A stretch of 64,000 bases of DNA from Cordia subcordata (taxonomy: Eukaryota > Streptophyta > Magnoliopsida > Boraginales > Cordiaceae), in NCBI GenBank assembly GCA_028554755.1, contig JAPTOF010000001.1:38583501-38647500 (forward strand), in the 5' to 3' direction. Below the pieces are notes generated by a model. That model was not told the DNA's origin. It was given only the letters and a program-made list of their open reading frames with translations, and did no database searches. Every line of letters starts with the position of its first letter. The stretch's first letter is position 1. Below are positions 46,495 to 57,569 of this stretch, piece after piece. The position numbers and the translations under genes were made by a program.

Positions 46495-47412
46495 TTTGTA
46501 TCTGAGAAAGAAAAAAGAAGTTAACAGACATCAAAGATCGCCTTCTACTCTTCTTTTTTCTTTTCACTTTGCTTCTTCAAATCCAAATGTATTTTGGACC
46601 TCAATTTTTGTACTTTTAACAAAGTTTTAGTTATGCAAATATCTCTTATCAATATACATTGTCTTATAGTTGTGATAGATTATCAAATCACTACAAATAC
46701 GGCCATATTAAACTTAAATCAATGACTTGAACTTTTGATATTACATTAAATATTAACTATCTCATTTAAAAGTTTAAATTATTAGAAGAAAGTTTCTTAC
46801 ACCAGCTTATTTATTTGTCTCTCTAACAATTTTGTTAATTGGAAAGTGGTATGCGATTGAAGAATCAAAAAATTCTCCAAAATAAATTTATAGTAACTAT
46901 TCTTTTTTTCAGGAGAAGAACTTTTTTACCCCACCCCACCGGCCCACCCCAACACTTCTTCCCCTACCCCCGGGCCCCACCCCGCTCTCCCCTCAGCCAT
47001 CGTTCACGGGAGACTAGTCTTGAAAAAGAAGAAAGTGCACATATACAGCTAAACAATTTAGTGCAAAAATTAAAGTTGTCTCCGTAATTTGCTTTATTTG
47101 CTATGCTTTTCTTTTTCAGAGTCGAAGGTGGTGTAATTGGTAGGGCCAAAGCCTCAACTTACTATTTTCTTTTTAGAGTTTCTTCGATATTCGACTTAAT
47201 CTTGATTTATACAACTTTGGATAATTATGACAATTCTTTTTCGTTGTGACTTGATCCCTTACTTGTTTATTAAGCACATCTATTACCTTACCGTTTTACA
47301 ACTATATGTATATAGCAGTCGACTGATGAGTAAGTAATTGAATTCATCTAAGGATATCACGGCCTAAAAATTAACTCACTGAGTTGTTCAAGCACAAACT
47401 TGAGTCACCCAA
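46495..47412. repeat. Upstream block of ankyrin-PGG copy C
   Basis: Its first part (46495-46720) repeats the end of the 29205-29990 block ('agttgtgatagattatcaaa'). Its last part (about 47034-47350) matches the region before copy A, including 'gtttcttcgatattcgactt' and 'cgactgatgagtaa'. The latter probably carries the promoter and 5' UTR of copy C. A C-rich stretch lies at 46928-46990. Confidence 0.6.
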
Positions 47413-49915
47413 ATGGATCCTGAGTTGTACAGTTCTGCACGGTCTGGCGAACTTGATGTCCTTAGACAAAACAAAAACAAATTACATGAACAACACACAC
47501 CAACCAATAACACCCTACTCCATGTTGTAGCCCAATTTCATGATTCTGCAGAGTGTGTAGATGTGATCCTTGATGGGCTGAGTTCCTCAGTCATGCAATC
47601 TATGCTTACCTCGAAGAATTCGAAAGGTGAGACACCGCTGCATGTTGCAGCACAGAGTGGACATTGCGAGATTGTTCGGGCACTTATTGAACGTGCGAAA
47701 GAAGTCGACAAAGAAGAAGAGATTGAGAGTGGTGCTAATATTACTGAGGAAATGATGAGAGTGACGGATAAAAATGGAGACACAGCTTTACACGTGGCTG
47801 TGAGGAATAAACATGCAGAAGCGGTCAGGTTTTTGGTAGAAGAAGATCCTGAATTTTCACATCCTCCGAACAAAATGGAGGAGACACCACTCTATCTTGC
47901 CGTAGAGAGCCACAATCATCCCATTGTGGAGTTAAACTTGAAAACCTGCAAATCACCAGGTTACAAAGGCCCTGGCAATAGAACTGCTTTGCATGCTGCT
48001 GTCTTGCACGATTGCCAAGGTATCTCTCTCTGACAGTGCTTAAAAGCTGCAATTTTAATTAGTCCGGTACATGTAAATATATACTAGAAAAGTTACCTCT
48101 AACTGTTATTTTTCGAATTAAACGAATCGTATTCATCTTCGGAGAACAAGATACATGCAAAAAATTATTATTTACATTTACTTTGCAATGTTAAGAAAAA
48201 GTCGAAAAGATCTGCAACCATTAGAAGAATTATCTACATTATCTATTGCTTAGCATAGTTAGTAATCACTGCCATACTAGAGTGATCTAGATTACGCGTT
48301 AAGATAGTTACGATAAGAATAATTGTTATTACAATTATTGCCATAAGATAATTTATTTTATAATTAAATATATGTTTCTTAAAATAAAAATTTATTATTA
48401 AAGCATAATTTATTTTTTTGATAAATTTGTTTCACTAATATTATAAAAATATCATTTATTATATAAAATTTTTTAATTGATCATATATTTATTTTGTCAA
48501 AGAAAAATAATAAATGAATGAATAATATATTTTGATATGTATAGAATTTAACATTGATTTTTGTGTTACTTTAGAATTATATTTCTGAAAGCAAACATAA
48601 AATTATACAGAGAGGTTGCATAATGGTTACTATTTCCAAAATATTGAAGAAAGGGTAGGATAGCCAAAAAGAAAAATAAAATACTAAATTCTACTTGAAA
48701 TGTTAATAATACTAACGCTTCAGAAATACTATTTCAAATAAAAACATGATCTAAAATACTGTTTTACTAAATGAATAAGAATTGGAACAGGTAATGTTTT
48801 GACCAAAACTATTTAAAGTACTATTGCCGAACATGGACTTTGTCTATATCCTAAATTATTAGCCCACTAATCTAATGTTTCAAGTACCAAACAAAACTAA
48901 TACATGGCTAGTAATTATGTCGCAGTATATCTTTGTCCATGTGAAAAAATTACAAACCCTATTGTGATATTGATTTAACTTCTCTGTCTTCCCCCCAAAA
49001 TCTAATCTTATATAAATAATGCATTGAAGTTAGGCTTTTTGTCTTTTTTCCCCCCCTCAGATTGCATCGCACAGTTACTCGGACAAATCCCAGGTTTAAC
49101 GAAGGAAGTTGATAAATATGGATGGAGTCCACTCCACTATGCCGCTCGGTTTAATCGTGTGTCAAGGGCAAAAGAGCTGCTAGAAGTTGATAGATCTGCA
49201 GCATATATTATGGCAAGTAACGATGATATTGAAACACCCCTTCACATGGCGACACCCCTTCACTTGGCGGCCCGCGGAGGCCATCTAGCGTCGATGAAAG
49301 AGCTTCTGAAATACTGTCCTGATTGTTGGGAGATGACTACCAGCAAAGGTCAGAATATTCTGCATCTTGCTGTGCGTTATGGACATCTAGGAACAATGAC
49401 TCAAATGAGGAATTCATTTCCTTGGATGATTGACAAGCTCGTCAACGAAAAGGATGATGAGGGCAACACGCCTCTTCATTTATATGTTACCAGATATCGC
49501 TTCATGCTACACATAGCGCAACTCTTCTCCCGGGCTGATAAGAATGCATACAACGCCGATAACTTAACGCCGCTTGACGTTCTCAATCAGCATGCTAGAG
49601 GCTACTTGTTGTTTAAGGTACGTACATACATATATAGTCACCAAGAAAAATGTTGATTTTGAATTTTCTCCTAATTATTAGTATCTCTTGATGATTAATA
49701 AGTAAAACTTTAGCCATCCGCCTCACATTGGAGGATTGAGATTGTGGAAAGCAAAAGGGAGAGAAGTAATTGATTAAAACAAGAAACAACTGCAAAAATT
49801 TACAGTGTAGAGATGAAATTGATTTGATAATCACTTTTCACAAATAGTTAGAAGGGCATTAACTGTCTTGTCTAGTCCCTCATTTAATTTCTAACCCCTT
49901 CTTTTTAACCAAAAT

Positions 49916-49958
<43 letters not shown>

Positions 49959-50604
49959 AAAGCTCCTTGTCTTTAAAGTGTAATAAAATAAATCCATCTC
50001 TTATCTTTGCAATGTGTCATGTGTTTTAATGCAGGTTCTTAAAAAATGGCAGCTAAACTATTCAGGTGGAGAACTAGGGTATCGAGACATAGTCCAAAGG
50101 GAATATTATCCGTCTGAGGTACGGAAGCAAGTAGACCGTAACAAACTTTATGAAAGCCAAATAATAGTAGCCACCCTAATCGCAACAGTAACATTTGCAG
50201 CTGGTTTCACCGTGCCAGGCGGTTATGTTTCTGAAAAGGGCCCTAACCAAGGCATGGCCATTCTATCAAAGAAAACAGCTTTTCAAGCGTTTGTTGTGTC
50301 GGATACCGTGGCCTTGATGTCTTCCTTTCTTGTCATCATCATCCACTTTTCTTCCTCCTTTTTGCCCACTGGTCTCCGCGTCTTCACTGGTGTGGACTTC
50401 ATAATAATTGCCATCACCGCCATGGTGGTTGCATTTGCGACTGGCTTGTACGTTGTTGTAGACCCTTCTTTGGGGATTACTGCAGGCTTCGTCGGGGCCC
50501 TCCCTATTCTCATTTGCGGTGCACTATTCTATACCTGCGTTAAGCACGAACGTCGATCACTTAGAGTTAGGTCTATTAAATTACCGTCCCATCCAAAAAT
50601 TTAA
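47413..50604 (+). CDS. Ankyrin-repeat/PGG membrane protein, copy C (intact)
   Basis: Three exons: 47413-48019, 49061-49617 and 50035-50604, all GT-AG, open for 577 residues. About nine ankyrin repeats span residues 33-370, for example GETPLHVAAQSGHCEIV, NGDTALHVAVRNKHAEAV, GWSPLHYAARFNRVSRA and GNTPLHLYVTRY. A charged linker leads to the PGG domain, with AAGFTVPGG near residues 443-451 and about four hydrophobic spans after residue 430. The basic tail ends SLRVRSIKLPSHPKI. This is the ACD6/ITN1-like layout: cytosolic ankyrin part anchored in a membrane by the PGG domain. Known members act in cell-death, immunity or salt-stress signalling; a specific role cannot be inferred. An 18-bp duplication adds six residues in one repeat. 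It is the only copy of the local cluster with an undamaged frame. Confidence 0.88.
49234..49269 (+). repeat. 18-bp in-frame duplication in exon 2 of copy C
   Basis: Two 18-bp units, ACACCCCTTCACATGGCG and ACACCCCTTCACTTGGCG, encode TPLHMA and TPLHLA in series. Copy A has a single TPLHVA at this place. The insertion doubles the TPLH turn of one ankyrin repeat without breaking the frame. Confidence 0.92.
49914..49958. repeat. (CA)n(TA)n microsatellite in intron 2 of copy C
   Basis: CA units followed by TA units, about 75 bases before the exon 3 acceptor. Copy A has an analogous TA/TG tract near its exon 3 acceptor. Confidence 0.9.
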
Positions 50605-52030
50605 GCTTGCGGAAAATATATTAGTTTATTTATTTACTGTATTAACAAAATCACCCTTTCTCCTCATTGTTTAAAATGGTAAAAAAATTCTTGTGTTGAA
50701 TATATTGTTCAAATACCGTTTACATATACTGTGTATAATAAAATTTTGACTATTAATTGTAAAAGAAATCATTCTTGAGAGTCACGAAAAATAAAAAAAA
50801 TAAATAAAAAGAAAGACGATAATGAAAAGGTTAATTTATTGATAGTTAGATTGAGACTGAACAAGAAAACTGGTGCTAAAATGTTGAAAACTTGTCAGGT
50901 AATTAGCTATTCCTGAAGATTGACTTGTGTACTTAGCAGGGCCGGAGTCAAAAATTAAAATTAGAGGGTACCGAATTTTAATTAAGAAAATCTTTAACTA
51001 TACCGAAGTTTAGAAAAATATTATTTAACAAAAAATAAATAAATTATATAATAGAAGGCTAACTGATTCACATAATGAAATTAGATTTGTCTAAATAGAA
51101 AAATCAATTATGGTACTTACACTAACACGATAGTAATTTTTTGATATAAAAAATTAAGGCACTTAATATCATGTTCAACCTTGAAACTTCTGATAAATTC
51201 TGATAAAGGGACCACTTGGATCTCTCATAAAAACAATACTTTTTTATAACGTAATAATTTTTTAAAAAAAATTTATCTTTTTAAAAACTAGTCCAATCAC
51301 TTTTTTTTTAAAAAAAAGTTTTTATTATTAAAAATGATTTAAAAAATTGTTATTAATTAATAATTTATATACCCAAAATAAATTATTTTATCTAGAAACT
51401 CTAAAATCGCCTAACCAAAAGATAAATTAATGAAGCATTCTAAAAATTTTATCCTCTAAAATTATATTTCTATTGCAAAAATTTGATCACTGAGATACCA
51501 TTCTGGAAAGCCAACAATCTCACAAAAAATACCAAGACAAGGACTCAAAGTTTCAAATAAAAAATTAAAAGAAAAAGATTATATCAAATATTTGGACAAA
51601 TTAATCTTAGTCAGTGTATCAACATCAAGCCTTAAAATAAAGCAAATTTTTTAAAAAAAAAAGATTACATCAAATATTTGGTACAAATTACTACTTTTAG
51701 ACATTATAATGGAATCAAGTTTTAAAATGTTTACCTACTAACAAAAAAAAAATTAAGAAAAAATTATCTTACAAAAAGTTGAAATAAAGTATGAACATAA
51801 TATATTTTCTTGATGTTGATTCATATGCTAAGCTTTGGGCACAAGATCATCACACAAACAAATTGAAAAAATTGGGGCCCCCCTGTGGGGGGTGGGGGTG
51901 TGTGGGGGTTTGCAAAATAGCTTTGTTTACTCTTTGTAGAAAAAATGCAACATCTATGCATACATAAGTAAAAAAAAAAAAATTGGAGTTTCGGGGGCCC
52001 TGACGGCAATGACGGCTGTGTTATTTGTGA
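50605..52030. repeat. Duplicated 3' flank of the ankyrin-PGG genes (copy C)
   Basis: Collinear with 43261-44515 behind copy B from about 50740 on. It ends with G-runs (51874-51910) and 'gggggccctgacggcaatga'. Non-coding. Confidence 0.72.
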
Positions 52031-52800
52031 CGGGAAGACTTGTCCCAATAGGTCATCATTCCCAGCATATGCGTTCTTTCCAGTGCAGAGAGCAGCATAC
52101 TTATCCCAGTAGGTCATCATAGCTTTCCAGTGCCCCTCAGCATCATATGCTGTTCACCCTTAATGTACCATTGGCACATCATCGTGTGTCCATGCAGCCT
52201 ACGCAGTTGTCAGGGAATCGATCCACGTATCAGTTGGACCCTATTGATTATTCCAACTTAGAGATGGGTCAACTATGGTAGACATAATATGCTTTATGGT
52301 GCCGGATCTTCCAGGTCGGTGATTGACGAGCTATATGATAAGCATGATGACGAGGAGATGCATAGCAAATCATCAAGGGAATCTCCTACGAGACACATGG
52401 GGTCCAGAGATTTCGTTCCTGATATATTAGTCAATGAATAGTAGTACTAGCCGCTGCAATCTTAGGCACCAGTTACACAGGCACAACCATCTCCTATAGA
52501 GTAGCCTCGGCATCATTAGAAACATTCGTCCATGAAATGAGCTGCACCATCTCCTGTTAGATGTCAGTTACCTGATCGTGTCAACAGGAGACAGGGGCCT
52601 TAGCATTACACACTTGGCTGATGTATTTAGTTTTGCAGCACTTTATTTTTTTTCTTTATGTATTGATAGGACTATGTTATGTTTTTCATTTATGTAGTTA
52701 TTTATGATTCAAACATGCTTTTATTATGTCATTATGAACGTTATGTTTTCAATTGGACATTATGCATTTATTCTTTTCAGTTCAAGTGGTCATTACAAGA
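52031..52800. other. Unidentified, possibly part of the MULE relic
   Basis: Less AT-rich than its surroundings. Two ~25-base 'aggtcatcat'-containing segments (about 52040 and 52110) are direct repeats. Short open stretches on the plus strand (for example HDDEEMHSKSSRESPTRHM) lack a recognisable family. It may be the 3' part of the element whose transposase relic follows. Confidence 0.3.
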
Positions 52801-52806
52801 TTACAA

Positions 52807-53056
52807 CTAAGTATACAAAACAAGAATACAACTAGTACACATTACAACTAATACATATTACATAATAACATTACAACATTACACTAAGTAAACAAAACAA
52901 GATTACAACTAGTACACATTACATAATAACTTTACAACGTTACACTAAGTAAACAAAACAAGATTACAACTAATATACGTTACAACTAGTACATATAACA
53001 TAATAGCTTTACAACGTTACACTAAGTAAACAAAACAAGATTACAACTTAGTAGAC
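52807..53056. repeat. Degenerate tandem array with 60-77 bp period
   Basis: Four units start with 'aagtaaacaaaacaagatta' or a close variant (about 52808, 52884, 52945 and 53022) and continue with 'caactagtacacatta' and 'tttacaacgttacact'. Spacing varies because an internal 'acaactaatacat' segment is present or absent. Confidence 0.72.
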
Positions 53057-53079
53057 AAAACAACATTCTCAGGTTACGC

Positions 53080-55640
53080 GTTTTGATTATTAGGGCAAGT
53101 TGAAGTAGTGTGGCCTGGTTGACAGCATGATATACACCTTCGTCATCCACCTTGGTCTAAGCGATCTATCTCATTTCTGATGTGCCATCCTCCGGCTCGT
53201 CCTCTTCTTTGGCAAACACGATTTGGGGGCTTCGGATGCAACATCCATCTAGGCGTTGGAGGCCAATAAAATTGGTGTCTAAGGGGCTCGAATGTCCTCC
53301 AGTAGGTATCTTTGTATTCTTTCACTATCAACTCTTGAGATATCATGTTCTCCACATTAAACTCCCTAAACCAATCAACAGTTTGTGTATGTGAGCTTGT
53401 CAAATGATAGGCAATACACTTACCACAAGTACATGTACTTTCTTCCCAATGGACTACGTGGTACGGTGGATTCTAGTTCAATCACACTGGCAACTGACCT
53501 ACCTGGTATCTTCCATCCTCTTTGAAACTAAGTACATGATGGTGATGTGTCGAGATCTCCCATTTCTCAAACAGTTCCTTCACATTAGGAGGGAGATGAC
53601 GACCTTCACTTTCCAAGTGCATGGCATGGACCAACTTATCATGAAAGTAACCTTTTACCTTCATAAAAGTATTAGTTACAAGGGTTGTGATAGGTAACCC
53701 CTTGGAATCTACAAGGACATCGTTAAAGCATTCGACATTATTTGTGGTCATTACACCCTATCTATAGCCCCCAATCAGTGCTCATGATTCATGTCTCAGT
53801 AGAGATATCAAATAAGAACTTGTGTACTCATCTATCAATACCATTTTGACTAGGTTCGATTACAAGGATCATGTTCATGGAAACTTTATGTTTGCGTCCT
53901 TGATATTCTCAGCCAGCTATCCAACATATGTCTTTAATGAATTGATTTTGCCATCTCTTTATCACATTGGTTTTGACATATCTCAAGCAAATGCGATGTT
54001 TTATTTCAATTTGATTGCAGAGGCGATACCTGTATGCTTATCGGATATGATGCATACTTGGGGCATATCGATAAAAAATACTCACGTAACTATTGTAAAA
54101 ACCATGACCAAAAGCGTGTCGTCTGTACATCCACAACTGCAAATGCCAACGATAATACTTAGTAATTGGCCTCAGTGGTTAATGCAACTAGGAGATGACC
54201 CTTGTACTTTTCCTGCAAGTTTGTGTCGTCAAGCGAAACAACCTACTTACAATGTCTCTACGCTGTGATGCATAAACTGAACGCCCAATACACTGTTGAA
54301 AACTCTTTCATCCTACGTTGAACCTTCGCTGAACTTGTATCTCACAACACTATCAGGATTTTTGGCCATTACAGCACCAAGAAATTGTAGAAGCATTTGG
54401 TATGACGTGCCCCAGTTTCCATAGACTAGTTCAATTGCTTTATTCTAGTCGTTCCAAGCTTTCCCGCAACTGATATCCACGTTTAGCTTTTCTTTTATGT
54501 AAGCTTAGACAAGCCCAATCTCGTAATCAGCCTTTTCAGCTGTGAAATACCTCACCAAATATCCGACCAGACTCAAAGTCAGATTTCTATGCCTAGACGT
54601 AGATATTTGAACCATGCAAATATGTGTAGCTTCATATTGCGTGATCTCCCACTGCTTATATGTTGCTTTCTTTATGACACATACAAACCATGGATATGCT
54701 ACTCTTCCACGGTGTGTTTCCCTACGTTGTACCTTCCACAGGATCCTACTCGACTTCAGGACCCTATATTCCTTTTGTATCTTTATTGTATTCTGTTGAA
54801 TAGCCCTTATCACATCCACTTGCCAAATCCATCCGATTGGGTTCCCACACTAGGTGGTTGGATGCCTCGTACCTGCTTGTTGGGTAGAATTTGGTCTTGG
54901 CAGTATAGAATTCCACTAGTTCCTCTTCCTCTACCTCGACTCTATATCTACATCTGGTCCTTGGACGTCAATCTCAATTTGGTAGTTCAAACTTGCTTAT
55001 GAGACTACGTCTTCTTGATCGTTCAACTCACCGTCCTCGTTTTCTTCGTCTAGCTCTGACAAAATTGTATCTGCTGCAACATGATATTTCTCCTTTGTGC
55101 CACCACCATAATGAGAGAGTCTTCCGACTTCAAAAGTAGACTTGCAAGAAAAAGGAAAAAGTGACGAACTCTGCAACTGTTGTTGCAATATTGAACTATT
55201 CATCTTCATTATACAATAGTGCTATGTTAAGGTCCAACATGTTGGACTCCAACAGGACATTAGCCATTGGTTGCGGCACGTACATGTCGTCACTTTGTAC
55301 GTCTGTATGTCCACTATTACATGCTCAACACAACGGTTCCAATCACAATGAGCAGTGCTGTACATGTCTCGCATATCTTTGTCATTAATTATTGCACTTG
55401 GGTAATAATAAATATGTTGCAATGTAGCATCCCATCTAGGGTCACGATAGCAAAAGTTAACTTTATCAATAGATGGACGCAAACTGAGCATCCTAATCAC
55501 ACAAAAAACAAATTGATCATAAGTTGTATTGGAAAGAATTTTGATTTTTCGTGGTATATTTGGACTACTGTAGTCAAGACTGTAATTGGTCATAATTTTT
55601 TAACCCCATAGTATGAAAGAACAATAACTTTGCTTGAGTT
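53080..55640 (-). pseudogene. Decayed MuDR-like MULE transposase
   Basis: Minus-strand fragments in the right order for a plant Mutator-like transposase. Near 55590-55222 lies an N-terminal region. Next comes a MuDR DNA-binding-like stretch near 54819-54505 (ITQYEATHICMVQIS). A transposase core near 54250-53950 in broken frames (HLLVALTTEANY, FAVVDVQTT, LREYF) follows. Then come the typical MTTNNVECFNDVLVDSKGLP at 53751 and a C-terminal part with a Pro/Arg-rich tail at 53403-53143. Many stops and frameshifts separate them. The catalytic acidic residues cannot be assigned safely. The element ends were not located. Confidence 0.65.
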
Positions 55641-55769
55641 CATTATTTTACATGCTTTAGTAACATAAGAAATGGAAGGAATTTGGTAGAAACTTAGAGT
55701 GAGAGGCTATGGGATTAGTTAAGTGTTGAATGAGCTGGTTGAAGAAGGGGTTAGAGTTTATATAGGTAG

Positions 55770-56116
55770 AAAACGCATTCTAAGAGTGAGATTTCTAAAT
55801 TTCACGTGGCGTGAAATGACCCGAGCATGACCGATGGTGGGAAATATATTCGATTCTCTGCAAGCGCATTCCCAGAACGCGTCCGGGGCTCCCAGGATGC
55901 GCTGCCAAGAGTAAATTTCCTGCCTCCCTATCACGTCGGCCATGGACTCTTTGCAAGAGCTGAGAAAAACTCTAGGCGTGTTCTCAGATTGTAGTACACA
56001 TTCTGAGAGTGCAACTGCATTCTGGGAATGCGGTCTTGTTCTGGGAACGCAGTCCTCTCTTCGAGAATAAGGACCGCATTCTAGGAGCGTGCCTAACGTA
56101 TTCTAAAAGCGAGATT
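55770..56116. repeat. Cluster of degenerate ~18-bp GC-rich motifs
   Basis: At least seven variants of 'cgcattctgggaacgcg' lie within 350 bp: 55774-55791, 55864-55881, 55997-56014, 56016-56033, 56039-56052, 56074-56091 and 56096-56115. They stand out from the AT-rich surroundings and contain CpGs. The position just upstream of the MULE transposase relic suggests subterminal repeats of that element; this is inference. Confidence 0.6.
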
Positions 56117-56219
56117 GGGTTATAATTGAAAACCCATGCAAAAAAAAGTAAATTTTGAATGGAATATAAAAAACTGAGTAAAAAAAATCCCTTATAAATA
56201 TCATCTATTTACAACAACA

Positions 56220-56900
56220 ATGTCAACCTCTTCTACCACTAATCTTATAACTCCCATCACAAAATCATCCAACTGTACTGTTGATCCTCTATCCCTCCCT
56301 ACCTCAAATGTCAAAGTATATGTAACATTCATTCTCGACCACTCTAACTATCTCACTTGGAAGCGCCAAATCACAAACTTTTTCACCTTCAATCGTCTTC
56401 TTGGGTATGTCTATGGCACCATTTCCAAACCCGACCCAACTAGCAAGTCTCCTTCCCCTGTCTCTCTCGACACTTGGACCCAAATTGGTTGTTATGTTCA
56501 AGCATGCATCACTGCCACTTTGTCCGAGTCTCTTATTCATCACACGATTGGGTTCGACTTTGCCTGTTCTTTATGGCTTTCCTTAGAAGAGATCTTCTTC
56601 CAACAAACCATGGTGCATCGCTACTCAACTTCGTAATCTCAAGAAAAATCAGTCTCCCATTGCTGAGTATCTCCAACATCTCACCACTTTGTCTCACTCT
56701 CTTGCTGCTGTGGGTGACCCACTTTCAAGTCTCAAATGATGATCTACTACTCTCTATCGTCGATGGTCTTCCATCAAGCTATCATGCTTTTGTCACCTCC
56801 ATTGAAAACCTCATCACCCCTTGATGTTCTCTTAGCTCCAAGCCAAAGTTTTCACTTACGAGCAGTGCCTTAAACTTGTCTAGTCTGCTTCTAGCAACCG
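56220..56900 (+). pseudogene. Copia gag fragment (UBN2-type)
   Basis: A start at 56220 opens 138 codons with the copia gag pattern (FILDHSNYLTWKRQITNFF, LLGYVYGTISKPDP, SLWLSLEEIF). After a frameshift near 56635 it continues with NLKKNQSPIAEYLQ and, in another frame, LPSSYHAFVTSIENL, then LQAKVFTYEQCLKLV near 56830-56880. No LTR, protease or polymerase follows, so this is an isolated gag relic with several breaks. Confidence 0.72.
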
Positions 56901-57090
56901 TTGGTAATTTTACTCGAATGCAGTACCTATATGTCAATGAACTTGAAATTCAAACCATCTAGACAAGTCATAAGATGTTCAATGTTTGCATCCTGCTTTT
57001 CTAGTGTGTCGTATATTTAACTCTTGTTTCCAAACGCTCTAGATATTTATGTAACTTCTGTTTCAATTTAATTTAACTTTAATGCTTCAG

Positions 57091-57447
57091 GTAAGAATGC
57101 CATTCTTAGGGGTATTTGCCTACAGGTTTTTGGACTCTTCACTGCCAAACTTGCACGTATCAAATCGAAAGTAATGTTTAACTTCACCAGCATTATAAAT
57201 CTATTACAACTCTTAAATTATAGAATCTGTTGTACTAACGTCTTGATGATGCAAAAAGTGTGAAGATTTAGTGTAATATATAGGTTCTCTGTACGAGTGA
57301 ATTCCTTTCTTGCTTGATTTCGTTACTTTGACACTTACTGGAGCCAATTCCTGTAATTTGCTGCTAAACTGAGCAACAGATCTATTTTTACTGCAGGGTT
57401 AGGCAACACTATTGTTGGAATCACTATGACTGCAATCGAAGATAGAG
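57091..57447 (+). pseudogene. MCM9-like helicase exon remnants
   Basis: Two exon-like pieces with splice signals. The first, 57091-57155, follows a TTCAG acceptor and encodes GKNAILRGICLQVFGLFTAK. The second, 57397-57447, follows TGCAG, encodes LGNTIVGITMTAIEDR and ends at a GT. They resemble consecutive conserved parts of an MCM AAA+ helicase, best MCM9, on either side of the Walker A segment. The Walker A exon that should lie between is missing and only ~240 bp separate the pieces. The hAT element at 57570 follows directly. Probably a captured or decayed gene fragment; the family call rests on short matches. Confidence 0.5.
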
Positions 57448-57569
57448 GTATTTATCTATTTTTTTGCATTAGTATTTATCTATTTTTTTGCATTCTTCTG
57501 GCTTTATGATTATTCAAAATTACAAATTTGTTGCACAACTTTCAAATTAGGGGTTGACAAAATTGCCAC

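Noticed and set aside
47131..47160. tRNA-like 'ggtggtgtaattggtagggc' string
   Set aside because: No cloverleaf partner, B box or acceptor stem could be found; it is part of the conserved flank of copies A and C.
47538..47873. Minus-strand open frame in ankyrin copy C
   Set aside because: Complement of ankyrin repeats; the plus-strand exon is conserved between copies A and C.
53822..54268. 148-codon plus-strand open frame
   Set aside because: It is antisense to the MULE transposase relic and has no recognisable domain.
54589..55002. 137-codon plus-strand open frame
   Set aside because: Also antisense to the MULE relic; composition is irregular and no family fits.
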